A stretch of DNA of 9,393 nt. It comes from an uncultured Prevotella sp. GTDB lineage: Bacteria > Bacteroidota > Bacteroidia > Bacteroidales > Bacteroidaceae. Position numbers and translations under genes: made by a program. The stretch is from NCBI GenBank assembly GCA_900553285.1, contig USCX01000053.1, forward strand, positions 1 to 9,393, in the 5' to 3' direction. Shown one piece after another: positions 1 through 7,469 of this stretch (its first letter is position 1; each line of letters begins with the position of its first letter). The notes beneath the pieces are model-generated. The model saw only the letters and a program-made list of their open reading frames with translations. It had not been told where the DNA came from and searched no databases.

Positions 1-1
1 C

Positions 2-2998
2 AGCCAGGAAGCCCGCACCGTCCTCTACGTCACCAATCCGATGAAGTGGTCGGCCGAGGAACCTTGGCGCTACACCCTCGTCGGCGAGCTCAAAGACAAG
101 AAGGGCCGCACGGTAGAGACCGTGTCGACCATCGTCGGTTTCCGCAAAGTCGAAATTAAGGACACGAAAGCCGGAGACGACGAGTTCGGCCTCGCCGGCC
201 GCTACTTCTACATCAACGGCCGCACCGTCAAACTGAAAGGCGTCAACCGCCACGAAACCATAGCCGACCGCGGCCATGCCATCACCCGCGAACAGATGGA
301 ACAGGAGGTCATGCTGATGAAGCGCGCCAACATCAACCACGTCCGCGATTCGCACTATCCTGACGACCCCTATTGGTATTACCTCTGTAACAAGTATGGC
401 ATCTACCTGGAAGACGAGGCAAACATCGAGAGCCATGAATACTACTACGGCAAGGAGTCGCTTTCACACCCCGCGGAGTGGCGTGCCGCCCACGTGGCTC
501 GTGGCATGGAGATGGTTCATGCGGACATCAACCATCCCGCCATCGTCATTTGGAGCCTCGGCAACGAGGCCGGCCCCGGCGAGAACTTCTCCGCCTCGTA
601 CAAGGCCATCAAGGCTTTCGACACCTCGCGCCCCGTCCAATATGAGCGCAACAACAGCATCGTCGACATGGGCTCGAACCAATACCCCTCCATTAACTGG
701 ACACAGCAAATCGCCAGCGGAAAAGCCGGCGTGAAATACCCGTTCCATATTTCCGAATACGGCCACTCAATGGGTAACGCCGTCGGCAACCTGATTGATT
801 ACTGGAACGCCATCGAATCGACCAACTACATCTGCGGCGGCGCCATCTGGGAATGGATTGACCATGGCCTTTACTATTACGACAAAGCCTCCGGCCGCCG
901 CTTCATCGCCTATGGCGGCGACTTCGGCGACAAGCCCAACGACGGCGTCTTCTGTATTGACGGGCTGATGCATGCCGACCTGACCCCGAAACCCCAATAC
1001 TTCGAGGTGAAGAAGGTCTACCAGAACGTGGGCGTCATGCCCGTCGACATGACGAAAGGACAGTTCCGCGTGGCCAATAAGAACTATTTCATCCCCATCG
1101 ACCGTAATTACGAAATGACGTGGACGCTCTTCAAGGACGGCCTGCCCGTGGACAGTGGCAACGCGTTCCGCGGTCCCCGCATGGAACTCGGCCCCCGCGA
1201 TACGCTCAACTACGCCATCCCCTATGATTACGCCTCGCTTGACCCGCAATCGGAATACTTTGTCAAAGTGCAGTTCCGCCTGCGCCATGACATGCCTTGG
1301 GCAAAGAAAGGTTATGTCCAGATGGAAGAGCAGTTGCTTGTGAAAGCCGCCGAGAACCTGCCCTCCATCGCCTCTGTCGCCAAAGGCGGCAAGCTAAGCC
1401 TCACCGACGACAAGGACTTCTACACCGTCAAAGGCGACAAGTTCTCTGCCCGTTTTGACAAGAAGACCGGCACCATCTACGACCTCGACTATGACGGACA
1501 GAAAGTCATTGCTGACGGTAACGGCCCGAAACTTAACGCCTTCCGAGCGCCGACCGACAATGACAACTGGGCTTTCCAGGCCTGGGTTCAAAACGGCCTG
1601 CACAACATGAACCACCGGGCACTTTCGTCAAGCAGTTATACGCGCAAGGACGGTGCCGTAGTGGTGACGTTCAACGTTGAATCGCAGGCACCCTGCAAGT
1701 CAACCGTCACGGGCGGAGGCGCAGGAGGGCCCTACACGCTCACCGTGCATGAAGACCAACCCACAGGGGAAGATGGCTTCAAGTTCAACGCCGACCTCGT
1801 CTGGACCGTTTACAAGGACGGTAGCATCGAGCTCTCTTCGGCCATTACCTCGAACAACGAGAGTCTCGACCTCGCACGCATCGGATACGAAATGCAGATC
1901 AACCCGAAATACGACCACTACACCTATTACGGTCGCGGACCGCTCTGTAACTACAACGACCGCGAGACGAGCCAATTCGTTTCGCTTTATAAGAGTACGG
2001 TGAAAGACCAGTTCGTTGACTTTGCCAAACCGCAGGACATGGCCAACCGCGAGGATGTGCGCTGGGGTGCCCTGACCGACGACACGGGCCACGGCATACA
2101 GTTTGTGGCCACCGGGAATCTGTCGGCCTCCGTACTGCCATGGAATGACGTCGACGTGATGACGGCCGCACATCCCTACCAGCTCCCCGAAAGCCATACG
2201 ACCTACGTGAACCTTGACGGTGCCGTGCTCGGACTGGGCGGAAATAGTTGTGGACAAGGTTCGCCCCTGCCGCCTGACCACGTGAAAGCCGTGCCCCACA
2301 TCGTGGGCTTCCTCCTGCGTCCCGTTATGGGCAACGACCTCACTGCCAATGCAGCCGTGACGGGCTCCGGCGACCAGCTGCCTCTTGTCAGCCGTGACCG
2401 CTTTGGAAAACTCTCACTTAGCAGTGAACGCCAAAACGCCACAATTCTATACAAGGCGGATGGCGGCAAGACGCAAACCTATGACGGGCCGTTCGACTTC
2501 CGCCAGGGTGGCAGCGTTACTACTTGGTACAAGGACATGCCCGCCGTGACCATCACGCGTAGTTTCCCCCGCATCGAGAACATCCCCATGGTAGTGGTCG
2601 AAACCACCAGCCAGGAGAGTGGCGAGGGAGACGCCTCGCACCTTGTCGACGGCAATCCCGCCACATACTGGCACACGATGTACTCCGTCACCGTGGCCCA
2701 ATACCCGCACTCCGTCACGTTCGACGCTTCGGAAGTGAAGAACATCAAAGGCTTCACCTATCTGCCTCGTCAGGACAACCGCAACGGCAACATCAAGGGG
2801 TATGAAATCTATGTCAGCACCGACGGTAAGACGTGGAGCAAGCCCGTGGCACAGGGTGAGTTCGCAAACGACCAGAAGCTGAAACGCGTCATGCTCACGA
2901 AGCCCGTGAAGGCACGCTACGTCCGCTTCACCGCCATAAGCTCGCAAGACGGACAAGACTTTGCCTCGGGTGCCGAGTTCGGCGTGCTCGAAGAATAA
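2..2998 (+). CDS. GH2 beta-galactosidase-type glycoside hydrolase with C-terminal F5/8-type domain, N-terminus missing
   Basis: The frame is open from the first base, so the gene is cut by the window edge; the first internal ATG (41) is not a credible start because it lies inside a conserved GH2 stretch (NPMKWSAEEPW). Residues counted from that ATG: the TIM barrel covers about 45-345, with GVNRHE at 67-72, the acid/base Glu176 in SLGNEAG, the nucleophile Glu239 in ISEYGHSMGN, and GGAIWEWIDHG after it. A LacZ-type small-chain beta-sandwich follows (about 458-760), then a chitobiase C-terminal-like segment (about 800-845) and an F5/8 type C (discoidin, CBM32-like) domain (about 853-985). The missing part is the N-terminal sugar-binding domain plus most of the Ig-like domain, so a signal peptide cannot be checked. 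Family role: hydrolysis of beta-galactosides or related glycans, usually periplasmic or surface-associated in Bacteroidales. The exact substrate cannot be told; a beta-glucuronidase or other GH2 activity is less likely given the LacZ-type C-terminal domain. Confidence 0.93.
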   Translation, partial: SQEARTVLYVTNPMKWSAEEPWRYTLVGELKDKKGRTVETVSTIVGFRKVEIKDTKAGDDEFGLAGRYFYINGRTVKLKGVNRHETIADRGHAITREQMEQEVMLMKRANINHVRDSHYPDDPYWYYLCNKYGIYLEDEANIESHEYYYGKESLSHPAEWRAAHVARGMEMVHADINHPAIVIWSLGNEAGPGENFSASYKAIKAFDTSRPVQYERNNSIVDMGSNQYPSINWTQQIASGKAGVKYPFHISEYGHSMGNAVGNLIDYWNAIESTNYICGGAIWEWIDHGLYYYDKASGRRFIAYGGDFGDKPNDGVFCIDGLMHADLTPKPQYFEVKKVYQNVGVMPVDMTKGQFRVANKNYFIPIDRNYEMTWTLFKDGLPVDSGNAFRGPRMELGPRDTLNYAIPYDYASLDPQSEYFVKVQFRLRHDMPWAKKGYVQMEEQLLVKAAENLPSIASVAKGGKLSLTDDKDFYTVKGDKFSARFDKKTGTIYDLDYDGQKVIADGNGPKLNAFRAPTDNDNWAFQAWVQNGLHNMNHRALSSSSYTRKDGAVVVTFNVESQAPCKSTVTGGGAGGPYTLTVHEDQPTGEDGFKFNADLVWTVYKDGSIELSSAITSNNESLDLARIGYEMQINPKYDHYTYYGRGPLCNYNDRETSQFVSLYKSTVKDQFVDFAKPQDMANREDVRWGALTDDTGHGIQFVATGNLSASVLPWNDVDVMTAAHPYQLPESHTTYVNLDGAVLGLGGNSCGQGSPLPPDHVKAVPHIVGFLLRPVMGNDLTANAAVTGSGDQLPLVSRDRFGKLSLSSERQNATILYKADGGKTQTYDGPFDFRQGGSVTTWYKDMPAVTITRSFPRIENIPMVVVETTSQESGEGDASHLVDGNPATYWHTMYSVTVAQYPHSVTFDASEVKNIKGFTYLPRQDNRNGNIKGYEIYVSTDGKTWSKPVAQGEFANDQKLKRVMLTKPVKARYVRFTAISSQDGQDFASGAEFGVLEE

Positions 2999-3022
2999 CC
3001 ACAGACCGACGTTCATACACTC

Positions 3023-3061
3023 AACGCCCGGGTAATCATAAAAAATTACCCGGGCGTTTTT
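3023..3061 (+). terminator. Intrinsic terminator of the GH2 gene
   Basis: A perfect 14-bp inverted repeat (3023-3036 with 3045-3058) encloses an 8-base loop. The stem core is CGCCCGGG and the right arm runs into a T run (3057-3061). It lies 24 bases after the GH2 stop codon, as expected for Rho-independent termination of that transcript. Confidence 0.9.
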
Positions 3062-3071
3062 CTTGTCACTG

Positions 3072-3260
3072 CGACAGAAATTCCCATCGCCCTGACAGAA
3101 ACGCCCGTCACGCCGACAGAAAATTTTCCCGCCCTGCCACATAACCCTGCGACCTAACCCGTCGTAACGCCCTCCCAGACGCCCTCCGCGCCCACGGCGC
3201 GAAACATCCGCCACCTGACCGCACGAATCTCCCGGCAAACCGCACGGATTTCCCCGGTGC
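3072..3260. repeat. Degenerate 21-base tandem repeat
   Basis: The motif (C/T)GACAGAAA starts at 3072, 3093 and 3114, exactly 21 bases apart, each followed by C-rich sequence such as TTCCCATCGCCC. A weak fourth copy starts at 3135. After an unclear gap, CCGCACGAATCTCCCGG (3219) and CCGCACGGATTTCCCCGG (3240) are again 21 bases apart and in phase with the first copies (3219-3072 = 7 x 21). The first three copies are clear; the link to the second pair is inferred from phase and loose similarity. Function unknown. Confidence 0.6.
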
Positions 3261-3493
3261 GGCGGAATGCACGGACGGCGCGGCTACGGACACGTCCGCA
3301 AACTTCACCCTGACAGGCGACAGGCCTCATATACGGCGTCCTTACACTGCGGCAACAGGCGGGCGCGCCGCACAAAATCACGCCGACGACGGCAGGATTT
3401 CCCGTCGGGCGAAACAAACGTTCACGGTGGGTAATCGTGACCATGGCCGCCGGAAGGAAATGACCGATAGGGCAGGGCACACCGTTTTTCTAC

Positions 3494-3530
3494 GCGAAAG
3501 GCACTGCCCCGTCAGGGCAGTGCCTTTCGC
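3494..3530 (-). terminator. Perfect 16-bp hairpin, probable dapA terminator
   Basis: Arms 3494-3509 and 3515-3530 are perfectly complementary (core AAAGGCACTGCCC) around a 5-base loop. The hairpin lies 28 bases beyond the dapA stop codon, which suits a transcription terminator. No clear T run follows it in either direction outside the stem; only the terminal AAA/TTT pairs within the stem could supply a short U stretch. It may therefore work bidirectionally, or be an mRNA-stabilising 3' structure instead. Confidence 0.6.
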
Positions 3531-3558
3531 TTCGCCGTATCGAAAAACCTACCGGCCG

Positions 3559-4443
3559 TCAAGACGGCATCGTCCCAACGAAAGCCTTTATCTTCGCGCA
3601 GGTATCCTCACTGGCCGGCACGAGGGGCAGGCGCAGATAATTGCCGGCTATCCCCAACGCGGCAAACAGGGATTTCAGGCCGGCCGGATTGCCGTCGACC
3701 GAGAGCAAGGGATAGAGTGGGGCGAGCACCTCGTTGGCCTTCCCGGCCTTCTCGAAGTCGCCGGCAAGGGCCGCGTGAACCATTTCGCCGAACTCAACCG
3801 GATAGGCATTGGCTACCACCGAAATCACACCCGTGGCGCCGCGGCGTATCAGTTCGAGGGTCAGGCCGTCGTCGCCACTCAGCACTTCAAAACCTTTGGG
3901 AGCTCCTCGAAGAATGGCCTCAGCCTGTTCCAAGCGGCCCGAAGCCTCTTTGACAGCCACGATGTTCTCACATTCAAAGGCGAGCTTCAACACCGTTTCG
4001 GGAGCCAAATTGACCCCCGTCCGGCCCGGCACGTTATAAAGCACTACGGGCAACTGTGTCGCGCCGGCTATCGTCTTGAAATGGGCATAGAGCCCGGCCT
4101 GGGTCGGTTTGTTATAATACGGACAGACCACAAGCACACCGTCGATGCCCGACAGGTCGCCATGGCGCAGGAAGTCGACCACGGTCTCGGTGCAGTTCGT
4201 TCCGCAGCCCAGCAGCAAGGGCACCCGGCCCTCGGTCTCCTGAACGACGAAATCCTTGATGGTCTGCTTTTCAGCCGTCGAAAGACAGGGTGTCTCAGCG
4301 GTAGTGCCGAGCACACAGAGGAAATCAACGCCGCCCGCTACCTGCGAATGGACCAACGCGCCAAGTGCATCGTAGTCCACACTGCCGCTTTCCGTAAATG
4401 GGGTGGCCAGCGCCACGCCCATGCCTTTGAAGATATTATTCAT
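3559..4443 (-). CDS. dapA: 4-hydroxy-tetrahydrodipicolinate synthase
   Basis: DapA condenses pyruvate with aspartate-semialdehyde in the first committed step of the diaminopimelate/lysine pathway, in the cytoplasm. The 294-residue length is normal for this class I aldolase. Visible landmarks match the family: GTTAE at 46-50 (the Thr pair of the active site), Tyr110 in CPYYNKPTQ, Tyr136 in LYNVPGRTG with Arg141, and the Schiff-base Lys165 in VAVKEASG, followed by LSGDDGLTLELI. The ATG at 4443 fits the usual N-terminal MxxIFxGxGVALATPF pattern. It lies 79 bases downstream of ligA on the same strand, with its own candidate -7 box in the gap. A related aldolase such as N-acetylneuraminate lyase is unlikely, given the GTTAE and YNVPGRTG motifs. 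The lysine-type feedback site was not assessed. Confidence 0.97.
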   Translation of the reverse strand: MNNIFKGMGVALATPFTESGSVDYDALGALVHSQVAGGVDFLCVLGTTAETPCLSTAEKQTIKDFVVQETEGRVPLLLGCGTNCTETVVDFLRHGDLSGIDGVLVVCPYYNKPTQAGLYAHFKTIAGATQLPVVLYNVPGRTGVNLAPETVLKLAFECENIVAVKEASGRLEQAEAILRGAPKGFEVLSGDDGLTLELIRRGATGVISVVANAYPVEFGEMVHAALAGDFEKAGKANEVLAPLYPLLSVDGNPAGLKSLFAALGIAGNYLRLPLVPASEDTCAKIKAFVGTMPS

Positions 4444-4476
4444 TGTCTTTCATCAAATTGTCATACTTATAGGGGG

Positions 4477-4484
4477 CAAAATTA
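4477..4484 (-). promoter_or_regulatory. Candidate Bacteroidota -7 box for dapA
   Basis: On the minus strand this reads TAATTTTG, a full match to the Bacteroidota TAnnTTTG -7 consensus, 33 bases before the dapA ATG. No good TTTG -33 element is seen at the usual spacing. dapA could also be read through from ligA, since I see no terminator in the gap. Confidence 0.6.
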
Positions 4485-4522
4485 CGAAATATAATGAGAA
4501 ACGGCGGGACGATGGTATTTTT

Positions 4523-6520
4523 TTACTCAATCATGGCCAGAAACTCCGCTTCGCTAACAAGAGGTATCCCTAACTTCGTGGCTTTTTCCAGTTTCGCCGG
4601 TCCGATGTTCTCACCGGCAAGAATGAACGACGTCTTGCCCGAGAGGCTGCCCGCGTTCTTTCCGCCGTGCAGCTCAATCATCGCCTTATATTCCTCCCTG
4701 CTGTGTTGCGCGAACGTTCCGCTGATGACGATGGTCTTTCCGGCCAACCGGTCCGAGGCCGCCTCGCCCAGTTCCACCTCCATCCTCAGTCCGGCCTGCC
4801 GCAGCCTTTCGACAAAGTGGCGGTTCTTTCCGTTGGCGAAATACGCCATCACGCTTTGCGCTATCACCGTCCCGACGCCGTCCACCTGCAAGAGCTCGTC
4901 GAGCGAGGCCGACAGGAGGGCGTCGATGCTTTTGAAATGGCGCGCCAACTGCCTGGCGACCACCTTCCCGACAAAGCGGATGCCCAAAGCGTACACTACG
5001 CGCTCGAAGGGCACCGACCGCGAACGGCTGATGCCCTCGACGATGCGCTGGGCCGAGCGCTGGCGCGTTCCGTCGGCCCCACTGATGTCCTCCGTCCGGA
5101 TGGCGTAAAGATCGGCGGCGTCGCGGATAAGTCCCCGGGTGTAATAGTCGTCCACAGTCTCCGGCCCGAGCTGGCTGATGTCCATGGCATCGCGACTGAT
5201 GAAGTGCTCGATGCGCCCTTTCAACTGCGGGGGACAGGCCACGTCGTTCGGACAGTATGTGGCCGCTTCGCCCTCGTAACGCACCAGCGCTGCCCCGCAT
5301 TCCGGGCAGTGCGTGATGAACCTCACAGGCTGCGTCCCGGGTTGGCGGGACGCCGTGTCGACGCCCACCACCTGCGGTATGATTTCGCCGGCCTTCTCCA
5401 CATAAACCCAATCGCCCTCATGAAGATCCAACTGACGCATGATGTCCTCATTATGCAGGGAGGCCCGGCGGACCACCGTGCCGGCCAGAAGGACAGGGTC
5501 CATGTTGGCCACGGGCGTCACGGCGCCGGTCCGGCCCACCTGATACGTCACTTCGTTCAGGTGTGTCCGGGCGCGCTCGGCCTGGAACTTATAGGCAATC
5601 GCCCAACGCGGACTCTTGGCCGTGAGGCCGAGACGGCGCTGCTGGGCAAGCGAGTCGACTTTCAGGACGATGCCGTCGGTGGCCACGGGGAGGTGTTTGC
5701 GCTCCGTGTCCCAATAGTCGATGAATGCATAAACCTCGTCGAGCGAACGGACGAGACGCATGGCTTCCGAAACGCGGAATCCCCACGACCCGGCCGTGCG
5801 CACGTTTTCATAATGGCTGTCCGAAGGAAGGGTGTCGCCCAGCAGATAATAAAAATAGGCGTCGAGCCCCCGGCGGGAAACGACGGCCGAATTCTTACTT
5901 TTGAGCGTGCCCGACGCGGCGTTGCGCGGATTGGCAAAAAGGGGCTCCTCGCGGGCCTCGCGTTCGCGGTTAAGCCGCTCAAAGCTGTCCCAGGGCATAA
6001 GCACCTCGCCGCGGATTTCAAACGACGCCGGCCACGATCCGGAAGGAGCAAGCCTGAGCGGCACGGTCCGTATGGTACGCACGTTTTCCGTCACGTCGTC
6101 GCCGCGCACCCCGTCGCCGCGCGTCACAGCCCGCACGAGCCGGCCCCCTTCGTAGCTGAGCGAAATGCTCAGCCCGTCGAATTTGAGTTCGCAGCAGAGC
6201 GCAAAAGGCTCGCCGTCCAGTCCCGCGCTGACCCGCTGGTAGAAAGCGCCCACCTCTTCGCGGTTATAGGTGTTGTCGAGAGAGAGCATGGGATAGCGGT
6301 GGGCCACCTGGACAAACTCGTGGCTGAGGTCGCTGCCCACGCGCCGCGTGGGCGAGGTGTCGTCGTCCCATTCCGGATGGGCGGCTTCAAGCGTCTGAAG
6401 CTCGTGCATCATGCGATCAAACTCCTGGTCGCTGATTTCGGGGGCGTTCCTGACGTAATAGTTTTCATTATGGCGGGTCAGCTCCCTGCGGAGCCAGTCA
6501 ATGCGTTCTCGGTCAGTCAT
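4523..6520 (-). CDS. ligA: NAD-dependent DNA ligase LigA
   Basis: LigA seals nicks in duplex DNA using NAD+, mainly for Okazaki-fragment joining and repair. The 665 residues carry the full domain order. The Ia/adenylation domain has YYV near residue 21, TSPTRRVGS (55-63), adenylated Lys113 in KFDG, DGIVLKVDS (282-290) and SPRWAIAYKF with Lys311. An OB fold follows, then a four-cysteine zinc finger (Cys405, 408, 423, 429), a helix-hairpin-helix region (about 505-580, including GIRFVG) and a C-terminal BRCT domain (about 590-665, starting GKTIVISGTF). Nothing appears missing. The ATG at 6520 gives the expected short lead to the first helix, and a -7 box lies 20 bases upstream. It is divergent from trmD and followed by dapA. 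From memory, trmD, ligA and dapA also lie close together in other Bacteroidales, which supports this stretch being genuine. Confidence 0.98.
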   Translation of the reverse strand: MTDRERIDWLRRELTRHNENYYVRNAPEISDQEFDRMMHELQTLEAAHPEWDDDTSPTRRVGSDLSHEFVQVAHRYPMLSLDNTYNREEVGAFYQRVSAGLDGEPFALCCELKFDGLSISLSYEGGRLVRAVTRGDGVRGDDVTENVRTIRTVPLRLAPSGSWPASFEIRGEVLMPWDSFERLNREREAREEPLFANPRNAASGTLKSKNSAVVSRRGLDAYFYYLLGDTLPSDSHYENVRTAGSWGFRVSEAMRLVRSLDEVYAFIDYWDTERKHLPVATDGIVLKVDSLAQQRRLGLTAKSPRWAIAYKFQAERARTHLNEVTYQVGRTGAVTPVANMDPVLLAGTVVRRASLHNEDIMRQLDLHEGDWVYVEKAGEIIPQVVGVDTASRQPGTQPVRFITHCPECGAALVRYEGEAATYCPNDVACPPQLKGRIEHFISRDAMDISQLGPETVDDYYTRGLIRDAADLYAIRTEDISGADGTRQRSAQRIVEGISRSRSVPFERVVYALGIRFVGKVVARQLARHFKSIDALLSASLDELLQVDGVGTVIAQSVMAYFANGKNRHFVERLRQAGLRMEVELGEAASDRLAGKTIVISGTFAQHSREEYKAMIELHGGKNAGSLSGKTSFILAGENIGPAKLEKATKLGIPLVSEAEFLAMIE

Positions 6521-6539
6521 GCTTGTCGTTTTACTCAGG

Positions 6540-6547
6540 CAAAAGTA
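6540..6547 (-). promoter_or_regulatory. Candidate Bacteroidota -7 box for ligA
   Basis: The minus strand reads TACTTTTG, matching TAnnTTTG, 19 bases from the ligA ATG. That spacing would leave a very short leader. No matching -33 TTTG was found at the canonical distance. Confidence 0.55.
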
Positions 6548-6568
6548 ATGATTTCCTCAAAGATTGCG

Positions 6569-6576
6569 TAATTTTG
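6569..6576 (+). promoter_or_regulatory. Candidate Bacteroidota -7 box for trmD
   Basis: The plus strand reads TAATTTTG, an exact TAnnTTTG match, 48 bases before the trmD ATG. It sits back to back with the ligA box, about 21 bases away, so the two divergent promoters would share a compact control region. A small GGCGG/CCGCC hairpin (6594-6608) lies in the predicted leader. Confidence 0.6.
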
Positions 6577-6624
6577 CACAAAGATTAAAAAACGGCGGCC
6601 ACACCGCCCCATTCCGCTTGCACC

Positions 6625-7386
6625 ATGCGCATAGACATCATCACCGTATTGCCCGAAATGCTCGACGGCTTCGTCAACACCTCCATACTGGGCCGCGCCC
6701 AGAAGAAAGGCCTTGTCGAAATTCACGTGCACAACCTGCGCGACTATACCACCGACCGCCACCGCCGCGTCGACGACTACCCGTTCGGTGGCTTCGCCGG
6801 GATGGTCATGGCCTGCCAACCCATCGACTCCTGTATATCGACGCTCAAAGCGGAAAGACACTACGACGAGGTCATCTTTACCACTCCGGACGGCGAACGC
6901 TTCGACCAGCCGATGGCCAACAGTCTCTCGCTGGCCGAGAACCTCATCATTCTCTGCGGCCACTACAAAGGCATCGACTACCGCATTCGCGAACACCTTA
7001 TCACCAAAGAGGTAAGCCTCGGCGACTTCGTGCTGACGGGCGGTGAGCTCGCCGCCGCGGCCATGACCGACGCCATAGTCCGCCTGGTGCCCGGGGTGCT
7101 GTCCGATCCCGCCTGCTATGAGAATGAGAGCCACTGGAACGGGATGCTGGAGGCCCCCCAGTACTCCCGGCCCGAGGTGTGGCACGGCCGGGCGGGGCCT
7201 TCCATCCTCCTGTCCGGCAACCACGCCAAGGTGGACCAGTGGCGGCGGAAGCAGTCCATCCTCCGCACCAAAACGCGCCGCCCCGACCTGTACGAAAAGC
7301 TGGACCTCACCTCCAAGGCCGACCAGAAACTCCTCCGGGAGCTGGAGGAGGAGCTGGCCGGACAGGGCGGGGGAGAGGGGGACTGA
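6625..7386 (+). CDS. trmD: tRNA (guanine-N1)-methyltransferase TrmD, hybrid of Bacteroidales N-part and Firmicutes C-part
   Basis: TrmD methylates G37 next to the anticodon with S-adenosylmethionine, preventing frameshifts; it is a cytoplasmic homodimeric SPOUT knot enzyme. Visible motifs are MRIDIITVLPEM at the start, the Bacteroidales-type PFGGFAGMVM, FTTPDGERFDQ, ILCGHYKGIDYR, LTGGELAA in the knot, and Asp149 in MTDAIVR at the position of the catalytic Asp (Asp169 in E. coli). After about residue 155 the sequence changes to an Oscillospiraceae-like C-terminal domain (ESHWNGMLEAPQYSRPEVWHG, then GNHAKVDQWRRKQSILR) with a longer acidic tail. The total of 253 residues exceeds the roughly 225 I expect for Bacteroidales and suits the Firmicutes form. 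The frame is intact, so a product could fold, but codon style changes with protein affinity and an assembly join is the simplest explanation. The TrmD assignment itself is secure on both sides. Confidence 0.93.
   Translation: MRIDIITVLPEMLDGFVNTSILGRAQKKGLVEIHVHNLRDYTTDRHRRVDDYPFGGFAGMVMACQPIDSCISTLKAERHYDEVIFTTPDGERFDQPMANSLSLAENLIILCGHYKGIDYRIREHLITKEVSLGDFVLTGGELAAAAMTDAIVRLVPGVLSDPACYENESHWNGMLEAPQYSRPEVWHGRAGPSILLSGNHAKVDQWRRKQSILRTKTRRPDLYEKLDLTSKADQKLLRELEEELAGQGGGEGD
7050..7110. other. Probable chimeric join, Bacteroidales to Oscillospiraceae, inside trmD
   Basis: Protein affinity and codon style change in this interval, within the strongly conserved knot and the PGVLSD segment. Upstream, TrmD is Bacteroidales-like; downstream, both the rest of TrmD and the next gene are Firmicutes-like. 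The exact point cannot be placed because the two families are similar here. Confidence 0.6.
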
Positions 7387-7393
7387 TTTCCCC

Positions 7394-7422
7394 TTTACAT
7401 TCCCGCAAGACTGTGATACACT
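7394..7422 (+). promoter_or_regulatory. Candidate sigma-70/SigA promoter for the DegV-type gene
   Basis: TTTACA (7394-7399, five of six matches to TTGACA) is 17 bases from TACACT (7417-7422, four of six matches to TATAAT). A TGA directly before the -10 gives an extended TGn element. This is classic Firmicutes spacing, in contrast to the TAnnTTTG boxes earlier in the window. It lies just after the trmD stop codon. Confidence 0.55.
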
Positions 7423-7456
7423 AACTGTTACGAATGTGATTTTAAAAACTATGTCT

Positions 7457-7460
7457 GGAG
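7457..7460 (+). promoter_or_regulatory. Shine-Dalgarno site that selects the ATG at 7470
   Basis: GGAG lies 9 bases before the ATG at 7470. The in-frame ATG at 7461 abuts GGAG directly and is too close to use it. The protein starting at 7470 (MSFKIVVDSCCDL) also matches the usual DegV N-terminus. Confidence 0.6.
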
Positions 7461-7469
7461 ATGATTTAC

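Larger units (their letters stand above)
3062..3558. other. Gene-free intergenic stretch between two converging genes
   Basis: This stretch of about 500 bases separates the 3' ends of the GH2 gene and dapA. I see no credible gene: the frames open here are antisense or out-of-frame extensions of the neighbours with no recognisable protein pattern. It holds a degenerate 21-base tandem repeat in its first half and a long perfect hairpin near the dapA end, both listed separately. The rest is GC-rich, C-biased sequence without other structure I can name. Confidence 0.6.

Noticed and set aside
2447..3238. A 263-codon minus-strand frame running from the GH2 end into the intergenic stretch
   Set aside because: Most of it is antisense to the GH2 C-terminus; the rest is repeat-derived Arg/Gly-rich sequence that crosses a strong terminator hairpin.
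3072..3260. Possible CRISPR array
   Set aside because: The 21-base units are directly adjacent without unique spacers, the repeats are degenerate, and no cas genes are present.
3555..3568. GCCGTC/GACGGC palindrome over the dapA stop, followed by T5 on the minus strand
   Set aside because: The loop would be too tight unless a pair is opened, and the T run starts about 8 bases after the stem; the longer hairpin downstream is the better terminator.
3427..4494. A 355-codon plus-strand frame opposite dapA
   Set aside because: It is the antisense shadow of a clearly homologous dapA and shows no recognisable protein pattern; GC-rich codons keep the opposite frame open.
4667..6571. A 634-codon plus-strand frame opposite ligA
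   Set aside because: It is a long antisense shadow of ligA, rich in Arg, His and Pro as expected for the complement of GC-rich coding DNA, with no domain I recognise.
7376..7396. Possible terminator after trmD (GGGGA/TCCCC stem followed by TTT)
   Set aside because: The stem is only about 5 pairs plus weak extensions, the T run is three bases, and it overlaps the -35 element of the next promoter.
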